From the NCBI GenBank assembly GCA_937907055.1, contig CALCTW010000005.1, positions 1-43,333 on the forward strand: a DNA stretch of 43,333 nucleotides. Direction: 5' to 3'. Positions 1 to 6,770 of this stretch are shown here, piece after piece (within the stretch, counting starts at the first letter, position 1; every line of letters starts with the position of its first letter). The translations under genes were made by a program, and so were the position numbers. Under the pieces are notes generated by a model. The model saw only the letters and a program-made list of their open reading frames with translations. It was not told the origin of the DNA and made no database searches. The stretch is from an uncultured Clostridia bacterium. Lineage in GTDB: Bacteria > Bacillota > Clostridia > Christensenellales > Aristaeellaceae.

Positions 1-32
1 GCGGCGTGCTGTGATATGATAAGGAGGAAACC

Positions 33-185
33 ATGGTGAAGGTACCGGAAAGCGCGTATCTGAGCGGTATCAGGCCGCTGCTTGAAAAGCTGCGCCGCGA
101 GCTGAGTAGCAGCTGCGTCATCAGGAAGTTCTTTGCAAATCCACCGTTTATCCATAATTCATTTTTTAACGACCCGCAAAAATAA
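33..185 (+). CDS. Small ORF of unknown function, possibly a broken gene
   Basis: A 50-codon ORF starts at ATG 33 behind a textbook AAGGAGG ribosome site (21-27) with 5-nt spacing, so translation is plausible. The first 30 or so codons are GC-rich with codon use like the rest of the window. From about position 130 the sequence becomes AT-rich and the codons look random. This suggests the start of a real gene whose remainder has been lost or replaced, rather than an intact small protein. The N-terminal part (YLSGIRPLLEKLRRELSSS) is an amphipathic helix with no recognisable family. It runs convergently towards dnaA. Confidence 0.35.
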   Translation: MVKVPESAYLSGIRPLLEKLRRELSSSCVIRKFFANPPFIHNSFFNDPQK

Positions 186-228
186 GTAATAATATTTACA
201 AATGCAACCCTTTACGACCCTATAAAAA
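137..228. other. AT-rich stretch after dnaA with DnaA-box-like sites
   Basis: This lies just beyond the dnaA stop codon. TTATCCATA at 148-156 matches the DnaA box TTATCCACA at 8 of 9 positions. AAATCCACC at 137-145 matches 6 of 9 in the same orientation, 11 bp away. ACGACCC occurs at 169-175 and again at 214-220, each followed within 4 nt by an AAAAAT run. The rest is very AT-rich. In Bacillus the dnaA-dnaN gap holds boxes plus the unwinding element, so an origin-like role is conceivable, but two weak boxes are thin evidence. Confidence 0.25.
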
Positions 229-1563
229 TTAAATTTTCATTTTTTTATCGATATCATCCACGTAGAGTTTCATCTTCTTGTCTGTTTCGTACAAGTTTGA
301 AACCGTTTTACAAGCATGGAGAACCGTTGCGTGATCTTTATTACCGCAATAAGCACCAATCAATGAGAGCGGTAGCTTCGTATATTTTTTAGCAAAATAC
401 ATACTCAACTGACGCGCTTGAACAATCTCGCGCTTACGAGTATTCGCATTAATCGTGTCTGTTGGGATTTTGAAATAGTCGCAAATAATCTTCTGGATAT
501 ACTCGATAGAGATCTCTTTCGCATTGGATTTCACATACTTATCCACCATTTCCTTTGCCAGATCAACGGTGATGTCGCGGTGATTCAGGGAAGCTTGTGC
601 GAGGATGGCAATCATAGCCCCCTCCAGCTCACGAGTGTTCGAAGTAACACGCAACGCCAAGTAGTCGATAACCTCTTTCGGGAATTTGATACCATTGTTT
701 TCCAACTTCTGGGTAATGATGGCGATACGAGTTTCCAGATCGGGGATCTGCAAATCGGCTGCCAAGCCCCATTTGAAACGGTTTAGCAGACGGGCTTCAA
801 AACCAGCAATTTCCACTGGAGACTTATCTGCCGTGATGATAATTTGCTTATTGCGTTGATGCAACCAGTTGAAAATATGGAAAAACTGCTCCTGCGTCTT
901 ACCTTTGGTCCCGGAAATGAACTGGATATCATCGATCATCAGCACGTCAAAATTGCGGTATTTTTCACGGAATTCATTGGCGCTCTTGCTGTTCTGAATG
1001 TTGTTGATCACTTCATTTGTGAAAGCTTCGGCGGTCAGATAGCAGATGCGGGTGTCCGGTCTTTCATCCAGGATATAATGACCGATAGCCTGCATCAGAT
1101 GCGTCTTTCCAAGGCCGACTCCGCCGTAAATGAACAGCGGGTTGAAGGCTTCGTTCGGACTTTCCGCCACAGCAAGCGCGGCAGCATGCGCGAAACGGTT
1201 GTTATTGCCCACGACGAAGGAGGAGAAGGTATAGCGCGGGTTCAGCATGGAGCGCCCAATGTTGGACTGCGCCTTCTTTTCCATTTCCGCCGCGCCGTTC
1301 ATAAACTCCTTGGCCTCGGCAGGGGGCATGAGCTTGGCCGTGATCTTATGCCCGGCGCACTGGGTGAGGGCATTGGTGATCAGTTCATTATAGCGGGGCT
1401 GAACAAAACGATAATAGAAATCAGTTGCGGTTTCGATGTAAAAATGATCGTCTTTCAGCGCGACCGGCTTCAGGGCGGAACTGATCCAGGTGTTGAATGT
1501 CACCTCGGTCATATCCTCACGCATCAGGCTGCAGGCCTGTTCCCATAAAGTCATGTGATCCAA
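229..1563 (-). CDS. dnaA: Chromosomal replication initiator DnaA
   Basis: AAA+ ATPase that binds DnaA boxes at the origin and opens DNA for replication. It has 444 residues, normal for the family. An N-terminal helicase-loading domain with F-N-T-W near residue 23 is followed by a linker, Walker A GGVGLGKTH (147-155), Walker B LMIDDIQF (208-215) and a C-terminal helix-turn-helix. The start is TTG at 1563, because GGAGG at 1576-1572 lies 8 nt upstream; ATG at 1554 would be 17 nt away. The DNA-binding signature reads CGNKDHATVLHA instead of the usual GGRDHTTVIHA, so the Thr that contacts the box in E. coli (T435) is Ala. No dnaN or recF follows in this window. Confidence 0.97.
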   Translation of the reverse strand: MDHMTLWEQACSLMREDMTEVTFNTWISSALKPVALKDDHFYIETATDFYYRFVQPRYNELITNALTQCAGHKITAKLMPPAEAKEFMNGAAEMEKKAQSNIGRSMLNPRYTFSSFVVGNNNRFAHAAALAVAESPNEAFNPLFIYGGVGLGKTHLMQAIGHYILDERPDTRICYLTAEAFTNEVINNIQNSKSANEFREKYRNFDVLMIDDIQFISGTKGKTQEQFFHIFNWLHQRNKQIIITADKSPVEIAGFEARLLNRFKWGLAADLQIPDLETRIAIITQKLENNGIKFPKEVIDYLALRVTSNTRELEGAMIAILAQASLNHRDITVDLAKEMVDKYVKSNAKEISIEYIQKIICDYFKIPTDTINANTRKREIVQARQLSMYFAKKYTKLPLSLIGAYCGNKDHATVLHACKTVSNLYETDKKMKLYVDDIDKKMKI

Positions 1564-1682
1564 AGCAGTTGCCTCCGTTTATCGCTCTATCAGGAAATCG
1601 CGGTCAGACCGGCTGCTCTGAATACAGAAGCGCCGGATGCCGCGGCAAGTTCATGGAAGTACACGTGTTTTCACGCTTTGAT

Positions 1683-1711
1683 ATCATAACAAAAGGCCTT
1701 TTGCTTTTCAA
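1683..1711 (-). promoter_or_regulatory. dnaA promoter with palindromic spacer
   Basis: On the minus strand, TTGAAA (1711-1706) is followed after 17 nt by TATGAT (1688-1683), preceded by TGT (extended -10). The spacer contains the perfect 14-bp palindrome CAAAAGGCCTTTTG (1690-1703), which a repressor could use to block RNA polymerase. The predicted leader is about 110 nt and also carries the inverted repeat CGGTCAGACCG (1601-1611). Confidence 0.6.
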
Positions 1712-1941
1712 GGGTGCTCGGATTGGGGAAAAAATGAAGGATTCGGTCATTAAACAGACCAGCGGAAAAACAACGCCACTATATTTTGCGATACCTTCCG
1801 GCTTTGCCCCCTATTGCTCGAAATCGTGCCTTCTCCCTTTTGGGAAAATGACAGAATTATTAAATTTGTTTGCTGAGAAATGAAAAGGCGGATGTGAAAG
1901 ATACCGGGGGCGGGCCGGATGCGGCGAGCGTAAATGTTTCA
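1712..1941. other. Intergenic region between dnaA and traX-like gene
   Basis: Divergent intergenic DNA. I find no DnaA box with one or no mismatches, no RNA gene and no ORF with a ribosome site. The proximal part serves as upstream DNA for the two divergent promoters. Confidence 0.5.
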
Positions 1942-1969
1942 TTGAATATATGAGATGATATGATATAAT
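1942..1969 (+). promoter_or_regulatory. Promoter of the TraX-family gene
   Basis: TTGAAT (1942-1947), a 16-nt spacer, then TATAAT (1964-1969) with TGA directly before it (extended -10). The predicted transcript starts near 1976. Confidence 0.6.
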
Positions 1970-2045
1970 GAAGCAGGGATGATGATCGGAAACGGACCGT
2001 GTCATGATCCGGGAAATACGGAAAGAGGATTCGGGAGATCGAACG

Positions 2046-2948
2046 ATGCAGGAACAGGTGAACGATCTTTCTCATGAAAATACATCCGGGGCGGCAGCAC
2101 AGGATCTGACCGCCATGAACGGACGGCCGAAAAAAGTGCGTGTGGCCGGGAATACCGCGACCAACACTTTGAAGCTGATCGCCCTTCTGTTTATGGTCAT
2201 CGATCATGTGGGCGCGGTTTTCTTTACGCTCAAAACGGGACATTATATACCGGAGATGCGTATGTTTGGGCGGATCGCTTTCCCGCTGTACGCGTGGTGT
2301 ATAACCGTTGGTGCTGAGTATACGCGTGACATCGGGAAGTATCTGCTCCGGATCCTGATCATCGGCGCGATTGCGCAGCCGGTCTACGCGTGGGCGATGC
2401 ACCATGAATGGTATCAGTTCAATATCTACGCAACGCTCTTCCTCGGGCTGATCGGTATCGCCGGCATAAAACTGAATCGCTTCGGCAGCCGATACTGGAT
2501 GCCGCTTCTGGCGGTCATGATCTCACTGGTCGTGAAGGTGGATTATGGTTTCCAGGGTGTCCTGTTTATCATGTTCCTTTATATGTGCCGGGAACGGCGC
2601 AGCGCGATCGTTGCCGTGATAGCCGCGTACTGTCTTTTCTGGGGCTACACCAGCGGCAGTCAGCTGACAGAGGTGTTTGGCATTACATTGCCTAAAAAAC
2701 TGGATTGGCTGCCGTATGGTCAGTATCTGCTGAACAGCATTTTCAGAATGCAGGCCTGCGCGGCTTTCGCGATCCCGTTTATGGTACTTCGGATGAAGAA
2801 TATCCGATACCCGAAGCGAAGCGTACAGATCACGTTGATGGGGCATACATTCAGCGTTCCTGTTGACGTGGGAAAGATCATCGGGTACGCGGCTTATCCC
2901 GGTCATCTGCTGATCATCGGGATCATCAGGGCGCGGATGGGGATCTGA
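2046..2948 (+). CDS. TraX-family integral membrane protein
   Basis: A polytopic membrane protein of about 300 residues. The family signature is clear: LKLIALLFMVIDHVGAVFF, then MRMFGRIAFPLYAW and TRDIGKYLLRILI. TraX itself N-acetylates F-pilin, but chromosomal homologues in Clostridia have no established substrate, and an acyltransferase-like role is only inferred. About eight hydrophobic segments follow a 45-residue polar N-terminus. ATG 2046 is chosen because GGGAG lies 8 nt upstream; an in-frame ATG at 2004 lacks a ribosome site. No conjugation genes are nearby, so this is not a transfer element. Confidence 0.8.
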   Translation: MQEQVNDLSHENTSGAAAQDLTAMNGRPKKVRVAGNTATNTLKLIALLFMVIDHVGAVFFTLKTGHYIPEMRMFGRIAFPLYAWCITVGAEYTRDIGKYLLRILIIGAIAQPVYAWAMHHEWYQFNIYATLFLGLIGIAGIKLNRFGSRYWMPLLAVMISLVVKVDYGFQGVLFIMFLYMCRERRSAIVAVIAAYCLFWGYTSGSQLTEVFGITLPKKLDWLPYGQYLLNSIFRMQACAAFAIPFMVLRMKNIRYPKRSVQITLMGHTFSVPVDVGKIIGYAAYPGHLLIIGIIRARMGI

Positions 2949-3043
2949 GGATCAGGAGGATTCATCTCCCCGGTTTATTGATACCGGCTTGCAGGATCAT
3001 CTACGCGGAATCTTCGCGGATTCAGCGTATTGATCTGTAAAAT

Positions 3044-3081
3044 ACCGTATTCCACCAAACAGGAATGCGGTTTTTGTTATT
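3044..3081 (+). terminator. Intrinsic terminator after the TraX-family gene
   Basis: ACCGTATTCC (3044-3053) pairs with GGAATGCGGT (3062-3071), with one G-U pair and an 8-nt loop. TTTTGTTATTT follows. It lies about 95 nt after the stop codon. Confidence 0.7.
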
Positions 3082-3111
3082 TCGGGGCTGTCTTGACCGC
3101 CGAAAGAGGAT

Positions 3112-3148
3112 TGTTACACACATTAAGAAGCATTAACATACATTAAAC
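3112..3148 (+). promoter_or_regulatory. Direct-repeat array, probable response-regulator site
   Basis: TTACAC (3114), TTAAGA (3123), TTAACA (3133) and TTAAAC (3143) recur about every 10 bp. CATTAA begins exactly at 3121, 3131 and 3141. Helically phased hexamers of TTAACA type are the pattern bound by OmpR/PhoB-family regulators such as PhoP. TGTTAC at 3112 also matches a WalR half-site. The array sits 45-80 bp upstream of the -10 element of the wall-protein gene. Confidence 0.45.
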
Positions 3149-3154
3149 CAATTT

Positions 3155-3198
3155 GAAATACTTCCTCAATAGTATTTCTTTGGGGGGTGTGTTATACT
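3155..3198 (+). promoter_or_regulatory. Promoter with inverted repeat over the -35 region
   Basis: GAAATACT (3155-3162) and AGTATTTC (3171-3178) form a perfect 8-bp inverted repeat with an 8-nt centre. The right arm lies where the -35 should be. TATACT at 3193-3198 is preceded by TGT (extended -10). No good -35 hexamer is present, which fits dependence on an activator. The leader to the start codon is about 75 nt. Confidence 0.45.
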
Positions 3199-3279
3199 TT
3201 TCATGGTGTTTTGCAGCGTTCTTTAGATATACATTTTCGGGACGGCAAAACACATCACAGACCTGAGGAGGTATTCCCA

Positions 3280-4830
3280 ATGATGAAAAAGCTGATCTCT
3301 CTTCTGCTGGCGATCATTTTGGTGCTTTGCGCCGCGATGCCCGTAGCGTTCGCTTATAGCGTGAGTGACCTGAAGCGCACCCTTGAATATAATATGAAGG
3401 GTGACGATGTGAAGATGGTCCAGGAACGTCTGCAGTTCTACGGATACTACAGTTATGACACGACTGATCCGAATCAGCCGACCGGTCACTACACCAATTC
3501 CGTGAAGCAGGCTGTGCTGAAGTTCCAGAAGGCCAATGGTCTGAAGCAGGATGGTAAAGTGGGCCCCAACACCTGGGGTATCCTTGTGACTGATACCGGT
3601 GTCAAGAGCTCCGAGGATGTGACCTACACCAAGCTTACCTACGGCATGACGGATGATCTGGTCGTGACCGCGAAGTATCGTCTGGCGTTCTATGGTTTCT
3701 GGGATGTTCAGCCCGACACCATGGGCAAGTATTTCTCCGCCAACCTGAAGGCTGCTGTTCGCCGCTTCCAGAAGAGGAACGGTCTGACCGATGACGGCGT
3801 GATCGGTGCCAAGACCTGGGCTGTTCTGAACGGCACCACCGGCGTGCATTTCACCGATCCTACCTTTGAACGCATCGAGCGCGGCGATAACGACGACCGT
3901 GTCAAGACCGTTCAGCTGGCGCTGAAGAATTATTACTACTACACCGGTAAGATCGACGGCGACTTTGACTCCGAAGTGGAAAAGGCTGTTGTCCGCTTCC
4001 AGGAGAGCAACGGCATGACTGCTGACGGTATCGTGGGCGAGAAGACCTATGACGCGCTCGTCAACGGGACTGCCGATATCCTGAACGGCGCGATCCCCAA
4101 GGTCGCCCTGTATGAAGGTGTACGCGGCTACGACGTGTATGTGCTGCAGAACCGTCTGTATTCCCTCAACTTCCTGACCGGTATTTATCACGAGGGCCTC
4201 TACGATACGAAGACCGTTGAAGCCGTCAAGGCTTTCCAGGCTAAGAACGGTCTGCCCGAAAACGGTATTTTCAATAATGAGACCGTCCGTTATCTGTGGG
4301 CCAGCGATGTGAGCGCCAACGAAGATATCAAGAAGGATACGATTGAGGACTTCCCGAAGCTTTCTCTCTACAGCACCGGTAAGGATGTCAGCAATGCTCA
4401 GATGAAGCTGAAGACTGCCGGTTTCCTGCTGGGCAAGGCTGACGGCAAGTTCGGCCCGATCACCGAAGAAGCTGTCCGCAAGTTCCAGAAGGCCAACGGC
4501 CTGTATCCCGATGGTATCATCGGCGAACAGACCTGGCTCCTGCTGAACGCGATCGATGTGACCTACGCTGATCAGGAGATCACCATTCCCGATCAGACCA
4601 GCAGCACCGTTCCCACCCGCAAGCTGTTCATCGGCACCAGCGGATCTTCTGTCAGCTGGCTGCAGAAAAAGCTGGCCGACCTCGGATATCTGACTTATTC
4701 CGATATCGATGGTAAGTTCGGCCCGATCACCGATGGCGCTGTGAGGTCCTTCCAGAAGGATCAGGGCCTGACGGATGACGGTATCGTCGGCAACAAGACC
4801 TACAACGCGCTTTACAACGCTGCCCCGTAA
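3280..4830 (+). CDS. Secreted protein of six peptidoglycan-binding repeats
   Basis: A 516-residue exported protein. Residues 1-25 are a signal peptide (MMKK, hydrophobic core, AFA before the cut). The rest is six PG_binding_1-type repeats at about 34-103, 117-184, 196-262, 274-341, 358-424 and 447-513. Each has the pattern of a V-x2-L-Q-x2-L helix, a [GKS]-x-F turn and A-V-x2-F-Q-x2-N-G-L-x2-D-G-x2-G-x2-T. No hydrolase, amidase or transpeptidase domain is present, so it probably binds or decorates the wall rather than cutting it. The start is ATG 3280, 7 nt after GAGGAGGT. Codon use is strongly biased, suggesting high expression. Confidence 0.85.
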   Translation: MMKKLISLLLAIILVLCAAMPVAFAYSVSDLKRTLEYNMKGDDVKMVQERLQFYGYYSYDTTDPNQPTGHYTNSVKQAVLKFQKANGLKQDGKVGPNTWGILVTDTGVKSSEDVTYTKLTYGMTDDLVVTAKYRLAFYGFWDVQPDTMGKYFSANLKAAVRRFQKRNGLTDDGVIGAKTWAVLNGTTGVHFTDPTFERIERGDNDDRVKTVQLALKNYYYYTGKIDGDFDSEVEKAVVRFQESNGMTADGIVGEKTYDALVNGTADILNGAIPKVALYEGVRGYDVYVLQNRLYSLNFLTGIYHEGLYDTKTVEAVKAFQAKNGLPENGIFNNETVRYLWASDVSANEDIKKDTIEDFPKLSLYSTGKDVSNAQMKLKTAGFLLGKADGKFGPITEEAVRKFQKANGLYPDGIIGEQTWLLLNAIDVTYADQEITIPDQTSSTVPTRKLFIGTSGSSVSWLQKKLADLGYLTYSDIDGKFGPITDGAVRSFQKDQGLTDDGIVGNKTYNALYNAAP

Positions 4831-4847
4831 TCATTTATAAGGATCGA

Positions 4848-4882
4848 TGGACCCGCCTGAATACAGGTCGGGTCCATTTTCT
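4848..4882 (+). terminator. Intrinsic terminator after the PG-binding protein
   Basis: TGGACCCG with CCTG pairs with CAGG and CGGGTCCA (one bulged T) around a short loop at 4848-4876. TTTTCTAT follows. Confidence 0.75.
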
Positions 4883-5079
4883 ATGACGGATGGCGGGGCA
4901 AATAAAGATAGAGGACTCCTTCCCCGGCGAAAGCGCGGCCGGCGAAGGCCGGATCAGGCGGAGGCGGCATCGCGATATGAACCCCGGACCCATGAAATGA
5001 AAGGGCTTTGGGGAGCGGCAAGGAATTGAAAAACATATCAAAAATCGCCGGAAACCCTGATCGATCCTGAGAAAATAAT
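4883..5079. other. Intergenic spacer, nothing convincing
   Basis: GC-rich spacer between the terminator and the yebC promoter. The only structure noted is a short hairpin, CCGGC-GAAG-GCCGG near 4938-4955. A plus-strand reading frame crosses it from 4847, but it starts inside the terminator and has no credible ribosome site. Confidence 0.4.
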
Positions 5080-5108
5080 TTGACGCTCGTCATAACTTAT
5101 GATATAAT
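5080..5108 (+). promoter_or_regulatory. yebC promoter
   Basis: TTGACG (5080-5085), a 17-nt spacer, then TATAAT (5103-5108) with a preceding TGA. This is among the best sigma-A-like promoters in the window. The leader is about 30 nt. Confidence 0.8.
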
Positions 5109-5142
5109 CCTTGAGTGATTTTCTTATGGAGGTAATGTTAAC

Positions 5143-5889
5143 ATGTCCGGACATTCCAAATGGCATAATATTCAGGCCAAGAAGGGCAAGACTGACGCCG
5201 CTCGCGGAAAGATCTTCACCAAGATCGGTCGTGAGATCGCGATCGCAGTGCGCGAAGGCGGCGCGAATCCTGATAGCAACAGCAAGCTGAAGGATATCAT
5301 CGCCAAGGCAAAGGCCAACAATATGCCTAACGATAACATTCAGCGCAGCATCAAGAAGGCTGCCGGTGAAGGCACCGGTGCCAACTATGAAGAAATGACC
5401 TATGAAGGATACGCTCCCGGCGGTGTCGCCGTGATCGTTGAGATCGTGACCGATAACCGTAACCGCACCTCCAGCGATGTGCGTCATATCTTCGATAAGA
5501 ACGGCGGCTCTCTGGGCACTCCCGGCAGCGTCGGCTATATGTTCGATAAGAAGGGCGTCATCGTGATCGAGCGCGAACCCGGTATGGATGAAGACGAGAT
5601 GATGATGCAGGCTCTGGAATGCGGCGCCGAAGACGTGAAGGTGGAAGAAGACGCCTTCGAAGTCATCACCGCTCCCAATGACTTCAGCGCGGTTCGTGAA
5701 GCGCTTGAAGCGGCGGGCTTTGCTTTCGTTTCTGCCGATAAGCAGATGATCCCTCAGAACACTGTGGCTGTGACCGATCCCGATACCATCACCAAGATCC
5801 AGAAGCTGCTGGATATGCTGGATGATAACGATGATGTCAGCGAAGTGTATCACAACGCTGAGCTGCCCGAAGAAGAAGAGGAAGAATGA
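5143..5889 (+). CDS. yebC: YebC/PmpR-family protein
   Basis: Family members act in the cytoplasm as DNA-binding regulators or, for some bacterial paralogues, as factors that relieve ribosome stalling; which role applies here cannot be read from sequence. At 248 residues it has the typical length. The hallmark start SGHSKWHNIQAKKGKTDAARG is present, followed by KANNMPNDNIQR and the EGYAPGGVA region. The start follows TATGGAGGT. The protein ends in six glutamates, whose purine-rich codons double as a ribosome site for the next gene. The stop overlaps the next start (ATGA). Confidence 0.95.
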   Translation: MSGHSKWHNIQAKKGKTDAARGKIFTKIGREIAIAVREGGANPDSNSKLKDIIAKAKANNMPNDNIQRSIKKAAGEGTGANYEEMTYEGYAPGGVAVIVEIVTDNRNRTSSDVRHIFDKNGGSLGTPGSVGYMFDKKGVIVIEREPGMDEDEMMMQALECGAEDVKVEEDAFEVITAPNDFSAVREALEAAGFAFVSADKQMIPQNTVAVTDPDTITKIQKLLDMLDDNDDVSEVYHNAELPEEEEEE

Positions 5890-6725
5890 AAAAACGGATA
5901 TTAGCGGTTGTTCTATTGCTTCTGCTGACATTCGGTATCGTCGGTCCTTCAGTTGCGGACAGCGAATTAAGCGTGGAGCGGCATTTTGCCGCTCCAACTT
6001 ATTATGACTCCTATCTTACGATACCGACCGGAAAGACGTTTGCCTATTACGCGCAGAATGATCCGCTCTGGGGCGGGATGTGCTACGAATCACGGAATTC
6101 CGGAAAGTGGCGTCCCTTCCGTGACGGCGGATGCTGCCCGACCAGTGTGGCCATGGCGCTTCGGTGTATACTGACGCCGGAAGAGCTGCTGGCGCTTTCG
6201 GATCATTATAAAACGCCCTATTCGCTTTGTGAGGACAGCATCAACCGTGTACGCTGTGACAGCAGATGCACCCGTTATTTCATTACATCGGCTGCTGATT
6301 ATGCCAAGTTCCTTCCGGTCGTGATGGGCGATTTTGCCACCGGCAATAATGACCGCGGCATTGTTTCGCGCGCCGATAATGTGGGTACAGGCCTTCAGTT
6401 TATCGATGCTCTTGTTTCGATCTTTGATCTGGAACTGAAAAAGACAGAATCCATCAAGGAAGCTGTGATCGCGGCCGATAACGGCTGCGGCGTTGTGGCA
6501 TTTGCCGGAAGGGACGGCGCCTTCACCGGTACCGGTCATTATATCTTGCTGGCCGGCGCGGACGAAGACTACTATTACTTCCTCGATCCGCTTTGCCGTG
6601 AGGATTATTCCAAAACGGACAAGTACGGGACGATTACGGTCTTCGATCAGGGAAGTGTGGGCGTGAAAAAAGAAAAACTGCTTGACGCACGTCTGTATTC
6701 TTTTATCATTCTATCAAAAAAGTAA
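5886..6725 (+). CDS. Secreted C39-like cysteine peptidase
   Basis: A 279-residue exported protein with a signal peptide (KKR, then a leucine-rich core, cut near residue 24). The fold is papain-like, C39_2 type. YAQNDPLWG (55-63) supplies the oxyanion-hole Gln region. GGCCPTSVAM (81-90) carries the catalytic Cys, with Cys replacing the usual Gly of C-G-P-T-S. GTGHYILL (215-222) supplies His218 and YFLDPL (231-236) supplies Asp234. The likely substrate is an extracellular peptide or wall cross-link; nothing identifies it. The ATG overlaps the yebC stop by 4 nt, with GAGG 4 nt upstream, so the two genes are translationally coupled. Confidence 0.8.
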   Translation: MKKRILAVVLLLLLTFGIVGPSVADSELSVERHFAAPTYYDSYLTIPTGKTFAYYAQNDPLWGGMCYESRNSGKWRPFRDGGCCPTSVAMALRCILTPEELLALSDHYKTPYSLCEDSINRVRCDSRCTRYFITSAADYAKFLPVVMGDFATGNNDRGIVSRADNVGTGLQFIDALVSIFDLELKKTESIKEAVIAADNGCGVVAFAGRDGAFTGTGHYILLAGADEDYYYFLDPLCREDYSKTDKYGTITVFDQGSVGVKKEKLLDARLYSFIILSKK

Positions 6726-6746
6726 AAATCCCGCGGTGAGCGGGAT
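6716..6746 (-). terminator. Intrinsic terminator of the tRNA methyltransferase gene
   Basis: ATCCCGC (6728-6734) and GCGGGAT (6740-6746) form a hairpin. Read on the minus strand it is followed by TTTTTACTTTTTT. On the plus strand no T-run follows, so termination of the peptidase gene here would be weaker. Confidence 0.75.
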
Positions 6747-6770
6747 CATGAAGGGCTGCACAGGGGATGA

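Noticed and set aside
1564..1941. A canonical oriC upstream of dnaA
   Set aside because: I could not find a DnaA box with one mismatch or less in this interval, nor a clear AT-rich unwinding element.
2046..2948. Part of a conjugative element because of TraX
   Set aside because: No relaxase, coupling protein, pilus gene or attachment repeat is nearby; chromosomal TraX homologues are common in Clostridia.
3223..4191. A 322-codon minus-strand frame with apparent internal repeats
   Set aside because: The repeats merely mirror the peptidoglycan-binding repeats encoded on the plus strand.
4847..5029. A 60-codon plus-strand frame after the PG-binding gene
   Set aside because: It begins inside the terminator stem, lacks a ribosome site at usable distance and reads as Arg/Gly/Pro-rich non-coding sequence.
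6728..6746. Terminator for the plus-strand peptidase gene
   Set aside because: The hairpin has no T-run on that strand; the T-run is on the minus strand, so it belongs to the methyltransferase gene.
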